From positions 4,085,165 to 4,149,164 of the forward strand of contig NZ_JAALDK010000001.1 of assembly GCF_013366925.1 (NCBI RefSeq): DNA of 64,000 bases. Reading direction: 5' to 3'. Origin of the DNA: Paraburkholderia youngii. Its GTDB lineage: Bacteria > Pseudomonadota > Gammaproteobacteria > Burkholderiales > Burkholderiaceae. A model generated the notes under the pieces. That model did no database searches, was not told where the DNA came from, and worked only from the letters and a program-made list of their open reading frames with translations. The translations under genes and the position numbers were made by a program. This document shows, in pieces, positions 1-6,780 of the stretch (its first letter is position 1; each line of letters begins with the position of its first letter).

Positions 1-123
1 AACTTGCAGGTTCAGCTCTACCAGCTTTTCGACGCCTTCAAATGCTTTGGTCGTCAGGCCGAACAGGGTTTCGAAGTTGGCTTTCTGGGCTGCGGCGAAT
101 TGCTCAGGGGTCAGCAGAGTCAT
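1..123 (-). CDS. phaP: Phasin family protein (PHA granule-associated), N-terminal part
   Basis: Only the first 41 codons lie in the window; the gene runs off the left edge. Read on the minus strand, the protein starts [20 protein letters not shown] and continues with a Phe-Gly-Leu and Ala-Phe-Glu-Gly-Val-Glu-Lys-Leu pattern. This is the usual N-terminus of Burkholderiales phasins. Phasins coat polyhydroxyalkanoate granules in the cytoplasm and control granule number and size. The ATG at 123-121 follows an AGGAG ribosome binding site with suitable spacing. A strong promoter and two TGC-N3-GCA dyads lie upstream (239-266, 216-230, 274-288), consistent with the PhaR-type repression known for phasins. 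The family call is firm from the N-terminus; which phasin paralogue this is cannot be told. Confidence 0.85.
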   Translation of the reverse strand, partial: MTLLTPEQFAAAQKANFETLFGLTTKAFEGVEKLVELNLQV

Positions 124-215
124 GGTTTACGCTCCTGGATCGCGGCCGGTCTGTGCGGACCGCATTGGGTGGGTGGCAAGACGCCGATTGATCGTCCGCC
201 TGGGCCGCGATGTAT

Positions 216-230
216 TGTGCATCGCAGCAA
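216..230. promoter_or_regulatory. PhaR-like operator candidate 1 (TGC-N3-GCA)
   Basis: The sequence TTGTGCATCGCAGCA holds TGC-ATC-GCA and overlaps the predicted phasin transcription start. PhaR repressors of PHA metabolism recognise TGC-rich dyads of the type CTGC-N3-GCAG (established for Paracoccus). Assignment to PhaR here is inference. Confidence 0.4.
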
Positions 231-238
231 TGGTTCCC

Positions 239-266
239 ATTTTAGGATGGCCACAAGGAATGTCAA
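239..266 (-). promoter_or_regulatory. Sigma-70-type promoter of the phasin gene
   Basis: On the minus strand there is a consensus -35 TTGACA (266-261), a 16-bp spacer and a -10 TAAAAT (244-239). Transcription would start near 232, leaving a leader of about 108 nt before the phasin ATG. It is one of the best promoter matches in the window. Confidence 0.6.
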
Positions 267-273
267 GCGTTTT

Positions 274-288
274 TTGTGCGTCGCACAA
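274..288. promoter_or_regulatory. PhaR-like operator candidate 2 (perfect TTGTGC-N3-GCACAA dyad)
   Basis: A perfect 6+3+6 dyad, TTGTGC-GTC-GCACAA, sits 7 bp beyond the -35 box of the phasin promoter. Together with the dyad at 216-230 it brackets the promoter, an arrangement typical of repressor operators. Confidence 0.45.
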
Positions 289-840
289 TGTTAAGAAAAC
301 GCCGATAAAACAAGAGGTTATGCAGTAGGCATGTCATTAATATGACGCGGAACGATTGAGTCGCTGCACCTAGCTGGTGCGAGATAAACGACCCCCGTAA
401 GAGGCGGTCGGGAAATTATTTTTCGCCGTCAAAGCCTTTATGCGGGGCTGAGAGGGGGTGCATCGCAGCGATTCGCCCCTGAAAAAACCGATCATCATCA
501 ATTCGATGTAAACCACCCGATGGCAAGGAACGTTAAAGAACGAAGGTAGTCGAACGCGCGTTGGCGACTTTCGTCAGACACTTAAAAGTCTCTCGCCCGC
601 TCGCAACGCCCTCATGGCGCAGCGCAGTAGTTTCCGCCGGCGCTCTGACAGTATTTCCCCGGATCAAGGTTGTCTCAAAATTGCCGTTATCCTGCAAGGA
701 TCTGCTCGGTTGGGCTGGGCGGCAGCAATGGCGAGGCTTGCTGGCGACGATCGTTTTTTCGATCGAGGCGCGGCACTTATTCGTGTTTTCGCGATCGGAC
801 CTGACAAGCCGGTTTAAGGACCGCGTATAAGTGCTTCAAA

Positions 841-869
841 TTGCTAATTTTTCGTTGCTTTACTACACT
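841..869 (+). promoter_or_regulatory. Candidate promoter of pbpG
   Basis: TTGCTA (841-846), a 17-bp spacer and TACACT (864-869). The expected start is near 876, about 29 nt before the chosen ATG at 905. This also argues against the in-frame start at 869. Confidence 0.4.
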
Positions 870-904
870 TGCGGAAACCTCTCGCCGCTCCCTATCGAAC
901 ACCC

Positions 905-2119
905 ATGAAAACCGACATGTTTTCGTCGCTAAAGGCGCTCCACGGCGCGGCGCGCAGCACCGCTCTGTCGGTGGCCGTCTCGCTGGCCGTCGCAGCGGCG
1001 TTCGCTACGCCTGTCAGCACTTTTGCAGCTACGTCTGCTGCATCCGCAAAAACTTCCACACACGCAAAAACCGCCAAAAAGCCGGCGCAAGCGGCCGCCA
1101 CCGACAAAGTGTCGAGCCGTGCGGCGAAAGCCGGCAAAGCTGAGGCAGCGAAAGCCGGCAAGGGCGAGGCCGTGAAAGCCGCTGCCGCAGACGAAGATGC
1201 GCCGCGCGCCGGCGTCAAACGCAAGCGCGTGACGTTCGCGGCGAACGGCCGGCACCATTCGGTGATGCGACGCGTCGCGTACGAGCCGCGCCAGCCGAGC
1301 GTCGGCCAGGCGTTTGGTTTGCACGAGACGCCGGACGCGCTGATGCTGCGCTCGAGCGTCGCCTACGTGATCGACCAGAACAGCGGTGAGACGCTGTTCG
1401 ACAAGAACTCGCGTGCTGTGGTACCGATCGCATCGATCAGCAAGCTGATGACCGCGATGGTGGTGCTCGATTCGAAAGAGCCGATGACCGACCAACTCGA
1501 AGTCACCGACGAAGACCGCGACTACGAGAAGAACACCGGTTCGCGTTTGGCGGTGGGCTCGGTGCTGTCGCGCGAAGACATGCTGCACATCGCGCTGATG
1601 GCGTCGGAAAACCGCGCGGCGGCGGCGTTGTCGCGCTACTACCCGGGCGGCCGCCCGGCGTTCCTTGCGGCCATGAACGCGAAGGCCAGGCAACTCGGCA
1701 TGAACGACACGCACTTCGAGAACCCGACCGGTTTGACGAGCATGAATGTGTCGAGCGCGCGCGATCTGGTGAAGATGGTCAACGCGGCGTATCAGTACCC
1801 GCTGATCCGCAAGTTCTCGACCGATCACAGCTACGAGGTGTACACCGGCAAGCGCACGCTCGCGTATAACAGCACGAACGCGCTGGTGCGCAACCCGACG
1901 TGGGACATCGGTCTGCAGAAGACCGGCTTCATCAACGAAGCGGGTGAGTGTCTCGTGATGCAGGCGACCATCCACGGCCGGCCGATGATCCTGGTGCTGC
2001 TCGATTCGTCGGGCAAGTACTCGCGTTTCGCGGACGCGACGCGTCTGCGTACATGGCTCGACAACGGCGGCGACCAGACGCGTATCACGAGCGCCGATGC
2101 CGGCGGTCCCGGTACCTGA
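905..2119 (+). CDS. pbpG: D-alanyl-D-alanine endopeptidase (PBP7/8 type, peptidase S11)
   Basis: A 404-residue periplasmic penicillin-binding protein that cleaves D-Ala-meso-DAP cross-links in peptidoglycan. An N-terminal signal sequence (about residues 1-37, hydrophobic Ala/Val stretch ending TFA-A) is followed by an Ala/Lys-rich linker to about residue 115, then the S11 domain. All three catalytic motifs are present: S177-I-S-K180 (SxxK), S234-E-N236 (SxN) and K339-T-G341 (KTG). An upstream in-frame start at 869 exists, but the ATG at 905 gives a proper signal peptide and fits the promoter. The Lys/Ala-rich linker after the signal is longer than in E. coli PBP7. A strong intrinsic terminator follows at 2182-2206, so the gene appears monocistronic. 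Confidence 0.9.
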   Translation: MKTDMFSSLKALHGAARSTALSVAVSLAVAAAFATPVSTFAATSAASAKTSTHAKTAKKPAQAAATDKVSSRAAKAGKAEAAKAGKGEAVKAAAADEDAPRAGVKRKRVTFAANGRHHSVMRRVAYEPRQPSVGQAFGLHETPDALMLRSSVAYVIDQNSGETLFDKNSRAVVPIASISKLMTAMVVLDSKEPMTDQLEVTDEDRDYEKNTGSRLAVGSVLSREDMLHIALMASENRAAAALSRYYPGGRPAFLAAMNAKARQLGMNDTHFENPTGLTSMNVSSARDLVKMVNAAYQYPLIRKFSTDHSYEVYTGKRTLAYNSTNALVRNPTWDIGLQKTGFINEAGECLVMQATIHGRPMILVLLDSSGKYSRFADATRLRTWLDNGGDQTRITSADAGGPGT

Positions 2120-2181
2120 AGCCAGAACGATTAGTCAGCCGATCGTATTCTGGCCGCCTGCAGTTGTGGTGCCAAGAAAAA

Positions 2182-2206
2182 GCCTCGCGGATGCGAGGCT
2201 TTTTTC
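2182..2206 (+). terminator. Intrinsic terminator after pbpG
   Basis: GCCTCGC-GGAT-GCGAGGC forms a perfect 7-bp stem with a 4-nt loop, followed by six T. A short A-run on the other side could let it work in both directions. Confidence 0.85.
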
Positions 2207-2270
2207 GTTGGTGTCGAAAACGGCGAGCGCAACGGTGCAACGGCGGTCAGGCGGCCCCTGTGCGTGCGGC

Positions 2271-3104
2271 CTACGAATGCTGGCCGTGCGAACTGTGCGA
2301 GCCGTGCGAGCCGTGCGAATGATCCTGCTGCGCCTGCGGCCGGTAGCCTAGCGACTCCGAAATCATCAACGCGGTCTGGCTCAACTGCCCCAGCCAAGAA
2401 TCCTGCAAGCGATCGGCCGGCGCCGACAGCGACAGCCCCGCGACCAGCTTGCCCGTATCGTCGTAGATGCCGGCGGCGATGCAGCGCACGCCCAACTCCA
2501 GTTCCTCGTTGTCGCGCGCGCAGGCCTGCTGGCGCACATGCGACAGCTCGCGCTCGAGTTTCGCGAGATCGGTGATGCTGTTTTGCGTGTGGCCCGACAG
2601 ACCGGTGCGGGTTGCGTAGGCACGCACGCGGGTGGCTTCGTCGGCGGCGAGGAACAGCTTGCCGACCGAAGTCAGATGGAGCGGCGCGCGCCCGCCGATC
2701 GCCCGCACCACCTGCATGCCCGAGCGCTCCGAATACGCGCGTTCGATATAGACGATTTCGTCGCCCTGACGTACCGACAGGTTCACAGTCTGCCCGGTCT
2801 GACGGTGCAGCTCGCGCATCGGCGTGAGCGCCGCGTCGCGCACGGACAGGCGCGCCTTGACGAGATTGCCGAGTTCAAGGAGGCGCATGCCGAGACGGTA
2901 GGTGCCGGGGTCCGAACGGTCGACCAGCCGGCACATCACCATATCGTTCAGGATCCGGTGCGCGGTGGATGGGTGCAGCTCCGTGCGGAGGGCCAATTCT
3001 TTCAGGCTGACCGGGTCGCTATGTGCCGCCAGTGCGTCGAGCAGGCGCATCATGCGTTCGATCACCTGGATCGAGGTTTTGGGATCCGGGTTCGTATCGC
3101 TCAT
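2271..3104 (-). CDS. IclR-family transcriptional regulator with His-rich tail
   Basis: A 277-residue DNA-binding regulator. Residues about 10-70 form the IclR winged helix-turn-helix (LKELALRTELHPSTAHRIL). Residues about 85-255 form the ligand-binding IclR domain, with the VRAIGGRAPLHLTSVGKLFL and LGVRCIAAGIYDDTGKLVAG signatures. It is divergent from lutA-lutB across a 179-bp gap, which makes it the likely local regulator of lactate or hydroxy-acid oxidation (inference from context; characterised lut/lld regulators are usually GntR-type). The last 17 residues are an unusual Ser-His-Gly repeat, encoded by a 9-bp tandem DNA repeat near 2280-2320. This tail is not part of the IclR fold and could bind metal or be simple repeat expansion. 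Confidence 0.85.
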   Translation of the reverse strand: MSDTNPDPKTSIQVIERMMRLLDALAAHSDPVSLKELALRTELHPSTAHRILNDMVMCRLVDRSDPGTYRLGMRLLELGNLVKARLSVRDAALTPMRELHRQTGQTVNLSVRQGDEIVYIERAYSERSGMQVVRAIGGRAPLHLTSVGKLFLAADEATRVRAYATRTGLSGHTQNSITDLAKLERELSHVRQQACARDNEELELGVRCIAAGIYDDTGKLVAGLSLSAPADRLQDSWLGQLSQTALMISESLGYRPQAQQDHSHGSHGSHSSHGQHS

Positions 3105-3169
3105 ATGAGAATCGGTGGATGCGTCAAACAGCGAAAACTGATTGTATCTCGTATTGTGAAAAAAGCGAA

Positions 3170-3185
3170 CGCGCCTCGAGGCGCG
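3170..3185. promoter_or_regulatory. 16-bp perfect palindrome in the iclR-lutA divergent region
   Basis: CGCGCCTCGAGGCGCG is fully self-complementary and lies between the divergent IclR-type gene and lutA. It is a candidate operator. On the minus strand it is followed within a few bases by a T-run, so a terminator-like role cannot be excluded. Confidence 0.35.
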
Positions 3186-3225
3186 CTTCCAATCCGACGG
3201 TGCTGCTTCCTATGCCTTCCGGCCG

Positions 3226-3255
3226 TTGGTATTGCACCAGCAAACAGCGGATAAT
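3226..3255 (+). promoter_or_regulatory. Candidate promoter of lutAB
   Basis: TTGGTA (3226-3231), an 18-bp spacer and GATAAT (3250-3255). It would give a leader of about 22 nt that contains the strong ribosome binding site GAAAGGAGG at 3271-3279. Confidence 0.4.
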
Positions 3256-3283
3256 CAGGGACGTTTCCCCGAAAGGAGGGCTC

Positions 3284-4006
3284 ATGCGAGTCGGATTGTT
3301 CGTCACGTGCCTGATCGACCTGATGCGTCCCGAGATCGGTTTTTCGGTCATCAAGCTGATCGAAGGCGCCGGTTTCGAGGTCATGGTGCCGCCTGCGCAA
3401 ACCTGTTGCGGGCAACCCGCGTACAACTCCGGAGACCGCCGGCTCGCGCGCGAACTCGCTGAGAAAACGCTGCGCGAGTTCGAACAGTTCGACTACGTGG
3501 TCGTGCCGTCGGGCTCGTGCGGCGGCATGATCCGCGCGCACTACGGCGACTTGTTCCGCGACGATCCCGAACTGATGAACCGTTTCGGCCGCCTGCGCGG
3601 CAAGGTGTTCGAACTGACGGACTTCCTCGTCAACGTCGCGAAGGTGCAGCTGCAACCGGGCGAGTTCGCAGGACAGGTGACTTATCACGACTCATGCTCG
3701 GGCCTGCGGGAACTGGGCGTGAAGGCGCAGCCGCGCGAACTGCTCGCGCAGGTCGGCGTCGCGGTCACCGAAATGAACGGCTGCGAGCATTGCTGCGGCT
3801 TCGGCGGCACGTTCGCGGTCAAGTACGGCGATATCTCGACCGCGATCGTCGACGAAAAGTGCGCCAACATCGCCGCGAGCGGTGCCGGTACGGTCGTGCT
3901 CGGCGACCTCGGCTGCATGTTGAATATCGAAGGGCGGCTGCGCCGCCAGGGCGACTCCACGACGCGCGTGCTGCATATCGCGCAGGTGCTGGCCGGCGAC
4001 GTGTAA
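3284..4006 (+). CDS. lutA: Lactate utilization protein A, CCG-domain Fe-S protein (LutA/LldE)
   Basis: A 240-residue cytoplasmic protein of the LutA/LldE/YkgE family, part of the LutABC system that oxidises L-lactate to pyruvate. Two CCG (cysteine-rich) domains are visible: QTCCGQPAYNSG with GSCGG in the first half, and YHDSCSGLRELG with CEHCCGFGGTF in the second. These cysteines coordinate unusual Fe-S clusters in the family. The ATG at 3284 follows an excellent Shine-Dalgarno (AAGGAGGG). An upstream open frame exists but would run through the promoter region. lutB follows after 130 bp that include a 9-bp tandem repeat. The family is certain; the exact substrate (L-lactate or another 2-hydroxy acid) is inferred. 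Confidence 0.88.
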   Translation: MRVGLFVTCLIDLMRPEIGFSVIKLIEGAGFEVMVPPAQTCCGQPAYNSGDRRLARELAEKTLREFEQFDYVVVPSGSCGGMIRAHYGDLFRDDPELMNRFGRLRGKVFELTDFLVNVAKVQLQPGEFAGQVTYHDSCSGLRELGVKAQPRELLAQVGVAVTEMNGCEHCCGFGGTFAVKYGDISTAIVDEKCANIAASGAGTVVLGDLGCMLNIEGRLRRQGDSTTRVLHIAQVLAGDV

Positions 4007-4040
4007 GCCCCGCGCGGCGAACACGGCGATTGTTCGCGTC

Positions 4041-4076
4041 GCGTCTCTCGCGTCTCTCGCGTCTCTCGCGTCTTTC
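4041..4076. repeat. 9-bp tandem repeat between lutA and lutB
   Basis: GCGTCTCTC is repeated three times perfectly (4041-4067), followed by one degenerate copy GCGTCTTTC (4068-4076). It lies in the untranslated spacer, so copy-number change would alter lutA-lutB spacing without shifting a frame. Confidence 0.8.
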
Positions 4077-4136
4077 ACGCATTGCGTCGCGCGCGGATGC
4101 GCCGCGCGTTTTCAATCCGATCTCCTCAGGGCCGCC

Positions 4137-5552
4137 ATGCAAGTCCAATCGATGCAGTTCAAGGCTCGCGCCGGTCAGAAACTCGCCGACCAGCGCCTGC
4201 AGCAGAACCTGACCAAACTGTCTACGAAGTTCGTGTCGGCGCGCGCCAGCGCGATCACCGCGATCGACTTTCCCACGACCCGCGCGGCGCTCAAGGAGCG
4301 TCGCAATCGCGCGCTCGAGAATCTCGACGTGTGGCTCGAAACCTTCGAGCGCGAGGCGACCCGGCGCGGCGTGACGATGCTATTCGCGGAGACCACGCAG
4401 GAGGCTGCGCGGCTCGTCGGCGACATCGCGCGCAAGCACGACGTAAAGAAGGTGATCAAGACCAAGTCGATGGTCACCGAGGAAATGCGCCTGAACGAAG
4501 TGCTCGGGCAGATGGGCGTGCAGTCGATCGAAACCGATCTCGGCGAATACATCCTGCAGATCAACGACAACGAGCCGCCGAGCCACATCATCGCGCCGGT
4601 CGTTCACAAGGATAAAGACGAGATCGCCGATCTGTTCGCGAAGACCCACGGCCGGCCGCGGCTCACCGAGATTCCCGAGATGACGCGCGAGGCGCGCGAG
4701 ATGCTGCGGCCGCATTTTCTGAGCGCGGACATGGGCGTGACGGGCGGCAATTTCATCATCGCGGAAACGGGCTCGGTGGTGGTCGTGACCAACGAGGGCA
4801 ACGAGGGCATGTGCACGGTGATGCCGCGCGTGCACGTCGCTGTCACCGGCATCGAGAAGGTGTTGCCGACGCTCGAGGATCTCGCGACAGCGATGCGCCT
4901 GCTGCCGCGTTCGGCAACCGGCCAGGCCACCTCGAACTATTTTTCGGTGCTGACCGGGCCGCGTGGCGCGGGTGATCAGGACGGGCCAGAGCATATGTAC
5001 GTGGTGCTCGTCGACGGTGGCCGAACTGGGCTGATCGGCGGAGACTTTCAGGAGATGCTTCGCTGCATCCGCTGCGGCGCGTGTATGAATCATTGCCCGG
5101 TGTATCAGAAGGTCGGCGGACATGCGTACGGGTGGGTGTATCCGGGGCCGATGGGCTCGGTGCTGACGCCGAGCTATGTCGGCATCGACAAGGCGCTCGA
5201 TTTGCCGCAAGCAGCAACGTTGTGCGGCGAATGCAACAGCGTGTGCCCGGTCGGTATCCCATTGTCCGACCTGTTGCGCAAGCTGCGCGAAAAGCAGATG
5301 GAGCGACACCTGCGGCCGTGGAAGGAGCGCGCCGGGTTGGCGGTGTGGGGTTGGCTCGCGCTGCATCCCGATGCCTATGCGCTCTTTACGAAACTCGCCG
5401 TGCGCGTGCTGGAGCGCATGGGTGGGCGCAACCGGTCGATTGCAAAGCTGCCGCTCGGCGGCGCGGGCTGGACCGATACGCGCGACATGCCGGCGCCGGT
5501 GGGTCGTACGTTCCGGGAGTTGTATGCGGCGCAGCGCAGCCATATTGGCTGA
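4137..5552 (+). CDS. lutB: L-lactate oxidation iron-sulfur protein (LutB/LldF)
   Basis: A 471-residue cytoplasmic Fe-S electron carrier of the LutB/YkgF family, the usual full length. An N-terminal LUD domain (about 60-290) precedes two 4Fe-4S ferredoxin motifs: CIRCGACMNHCP (C310, C313, C316, C320) and CGECNSVCP (C363, C366, C370). The C-terminal 90 residues match the DUF3390-like tail of LutB. It is cotranscribed with lutA by position and orientation. The third member, lutC (a LUD-domain protein), is not downstream: only about 90 bp separate the stop codon from the end of a convergent lipoprotein gene. LutC function must be encoded elsewhere or dispensed with. Confidence 0.9.
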   Translation: MQVQSMQFKARAGQKLADQRLQQNLTKLSTKFVSARASAITAIDFPTTRAALKERRNRALENLDVWLETFEREATRRGVTMLFAETTQEAARLVGDIARKHDVKKVIKTKSMVTEEMRLNEVLGQMGVQSIETDLGEYILQINDNEPPSHIIAPVVHKDKDEIADLFAKTHGRPRLTEIPEMTREAREMLRPHFLSADMGVTGGNFIIAETGSVVVVTNEGNEGMCTVMPRVHVAVTGIEKVLPTLEDLATAMRLLPRSATGQATSNYFSVLTGPRGAGDQDGPEHMYVVLVDGGRTGLIGGDFQEMLRCIRCGACMNHCPVYQKVGGHAYGWVYPGPMGSVLTPSYVGIDKALDLPQAATLCGECNSVCPVGIPLSDLLRKLREKQMERHLRPWKERAGLAVWGWLALHPDAYALFTKLAVRVLERMGGRNRSIAKLPLGGAGWTDTRDMPAPVGRTFRELYAAQRSHIG

Positions 5553-5642
5553 GCCGGCGGCAGTGGGAGTGGTTTGACGGCTGCGCGCTCACACAGCTGT
5601 CATCGTGGGCGTGGGCGGGACTAGCTCGACGTCGGACGGTCC

Positions 5643-6143
5643 TCAATGTTCCGTCGGTTGCCCCGGGCGACGGGCAGGCGCATTTCTCACCCACTCGTTG
5701 CCCCGTCCGCCGTTGCCTGCTTGCGGCTGCGGCTGCGGCTGCGCCGGCGGCGAGCTCCCTGCGCCGGGGCGCGGGCCGCCATTCGTCCCGCTCGGGCCGT
5801 GCGGACCGCCCGCTGCGCCCTGCGGCGGTGGCCCGCCGTGCGGCTGTCCAGGACCGCCACCATTGTTGCCACGATCGTTGCCGTGATTGTCGTGGTCGTT
5901 GTCGCCCGGATGACCGCGGAAGCCACGGCCCGGCGGCGGGCCGTAGTAGTGTCCCGGACCGTAATCGCTGTAGCCGAGGTACACATTGGACTGCGGCACG
6001 ACCGCTACGCCCGGCGCGTAATCGTCATAGCCGCTATAGGCGCCGTAGCCGTTGCCATACATCGGCGTGCCGTCGGGATAGACCGCGCAGCCGCCGAGCA
6101 GCGCGGCGGCCACGAGGCCAGCGAGAGGTGCAATGTGTTTCAT
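5643..6143 (-). CDS. Gly/Pro-rich lipoprotein of unknown function
   Basis: A 166-residue predicted lipoprotein. The start at 6143 (MKHIAPLAGLVAAALLGGCA) gives a textbook signal peptide with lipobox LGGC; the frame stays open further upstream but without a plausible start. Residues about 25-80 are Tyr/Gly-rich (GYGAYSGYDDYAPG, YGPGHYYGPPPGRG), a pattern common in short beta-proteobacterial envelope lipoproteins. The rest is low-complexity: Asp/Asn/His-rich (NDHDNHGNDRGNN), then Gly/Pro/Gln repeats. The start of the mature protein resembles YXWQ/PXPX-like lipoproteins only loosely. It converges on lutB. Function unknown; the C-terminal half is probably disordered. Confidence 0.72.
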   Translation of the reverse strand: MKHIAPLAGLVAAALLGGCAVYPDGTPMYGNGYGAYSGYDDYAPGVAVVPQSNVYLGYSDYGPGHYYGPPPGRGFRGHPGDNDHDNHGNDRGNNGGGPGQPHGGPPPQGAAGGPHGPSGTNGGPRPGAGSSPPAQPQPQPQAGNGGRGNEWVRNAPARRPGQPTEH

Positions 6144-6237
6144 TTTGTGGGACCAGTTGCAAGTGCAAAGAAATGTCGATGTAAGAATAAGACCATCATT
6201 ATCGCTTTCCGTCGCGGCGGCTTTGTATGAGTTTGTA

Positions 6238-6286
6238 AGGTCTTCTTTTTCGTGCCAGCGATTGCGCAATCGCTCGTGGAAGACCT
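6238..6286. repeat. Nested palindromic element, intergenic
   Basis: Outer 8-bp arms AGGTCTTC (6238-6245) and GAAGACCT (6279-6286) enclose an 18-bp perfect palindrome, AGCGATTGCGCAATCGCT (6257-6274). An asymmetric linker TTTTTCGTGCC lies on one side and CGTG on the other. It sits in a 276-bp AT-richer gap between two divergently oriented small genes. It could be a structured RNA, a cruciform, or a degenerate REP/MITE-type element. Confidence 0.6.
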
Positions 6287-6419
6287 GTCAATTGACTGTT
6301 CCATTTCGAGCAACGATGTATCCCTTGGGCGCGGGTTTTTCCTGATTGTGAATTCCTATAGCATTTCGGCTGGGCATAGTGGGCCAAAAGCTCATGCGCC
6401 CCTAATTGGAAAACACATC

Positions 6420-6713
6420 ATGAAAAAGACAATATCGGTGTACTGGCCTCTGGCCATCGTTGTGTCGCTCGCGGTGCTCGCCTATCTGCACGTCAGCGGC
6501 CAAACCTCTTCGCGCGCTTCGCAGATGCCGCTCGATGCCAACCATCTGACCGCCGAACTCGCACGCGCGGTGTCATACGGCATGATCGACACAGCGTCGG
6601 CATTGCCGGCTAAACCGATGCCTGCCGCCGCGGCGACCCCGCTGGCCGAAGGCATCGTAGGCAGCCGCGGCGGCTGTACCACGCCCGGCGCGAATCCGTC
6701 GAGGTTTGTATAA
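6420..6713 (+). CDS. Small single-span membrane or exported protein, unknown
   Basis: A 97-residue protein I do not recognise. The N-terminus MKKTISVYWPLAIVVSLAVL is a signal anchor or uncleaved signal (TM about residues 8-25), followed by an Ala/Pro-rich soluble tail ending GGCTTPGANPSRF. The ATG at 6420 gives a canonical MKKT start. The ribosome binding site is weak (GGAAAA about 8 nt upstream). It ends 67 bp before the tyrosine phosphatase gene on the same strand, so cotranscription is possible. The region upstream is AT-rich and carries the nested palindrome at 6238-6286. Coding is likely from composition and the signal sequence, but not certain. Confidence 0.55.
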   Translation: MKKTISVYWPLAIVVSLAVLAYLHVSGQTSSRASQMPLDANHLTAELARAVSYGMIDTASALPAKPMPAAAATPLAEGIVGSRGGCTTPGANPSRFV

Positions 6714-6780
6714 TCGCGGCGCAGTCTGCTGACTGTCTGATGACCTCACGCGCGGCGCCTGGAGCGCCGAAGAATCCCTG

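Larger units (their letters stand above)
124..904. other. 781-bp intergenic region, phasin / pbpG
   Basis: No credible gene is visible; short open frames at 561-830 and 614-817 lack ribosome binding sites and recognisable protein features. The region holds the phasin promoter and dyads at its left end and the pbpG promoter at its right end. In between are a 14-bp dyad GTCAT-TAAT-ATGAC (333-346), a small GCACC/GGTGC hairpin (366-380), a third TGC-ATC-GCA copy (459-467), and CGATCG-TTTTTT-CGATCG (748-765). Base composition is clearly more AT-rich than the flanking genes from about 280 to 540. Confidence 0.5.

Noticed and set aside
561..830. Small genes in the phasin-pbpG gap
   Set aside because: Frames at 561-830 and 614-817 overlap, lack ribosome binding sites and have no recognisable protein features.
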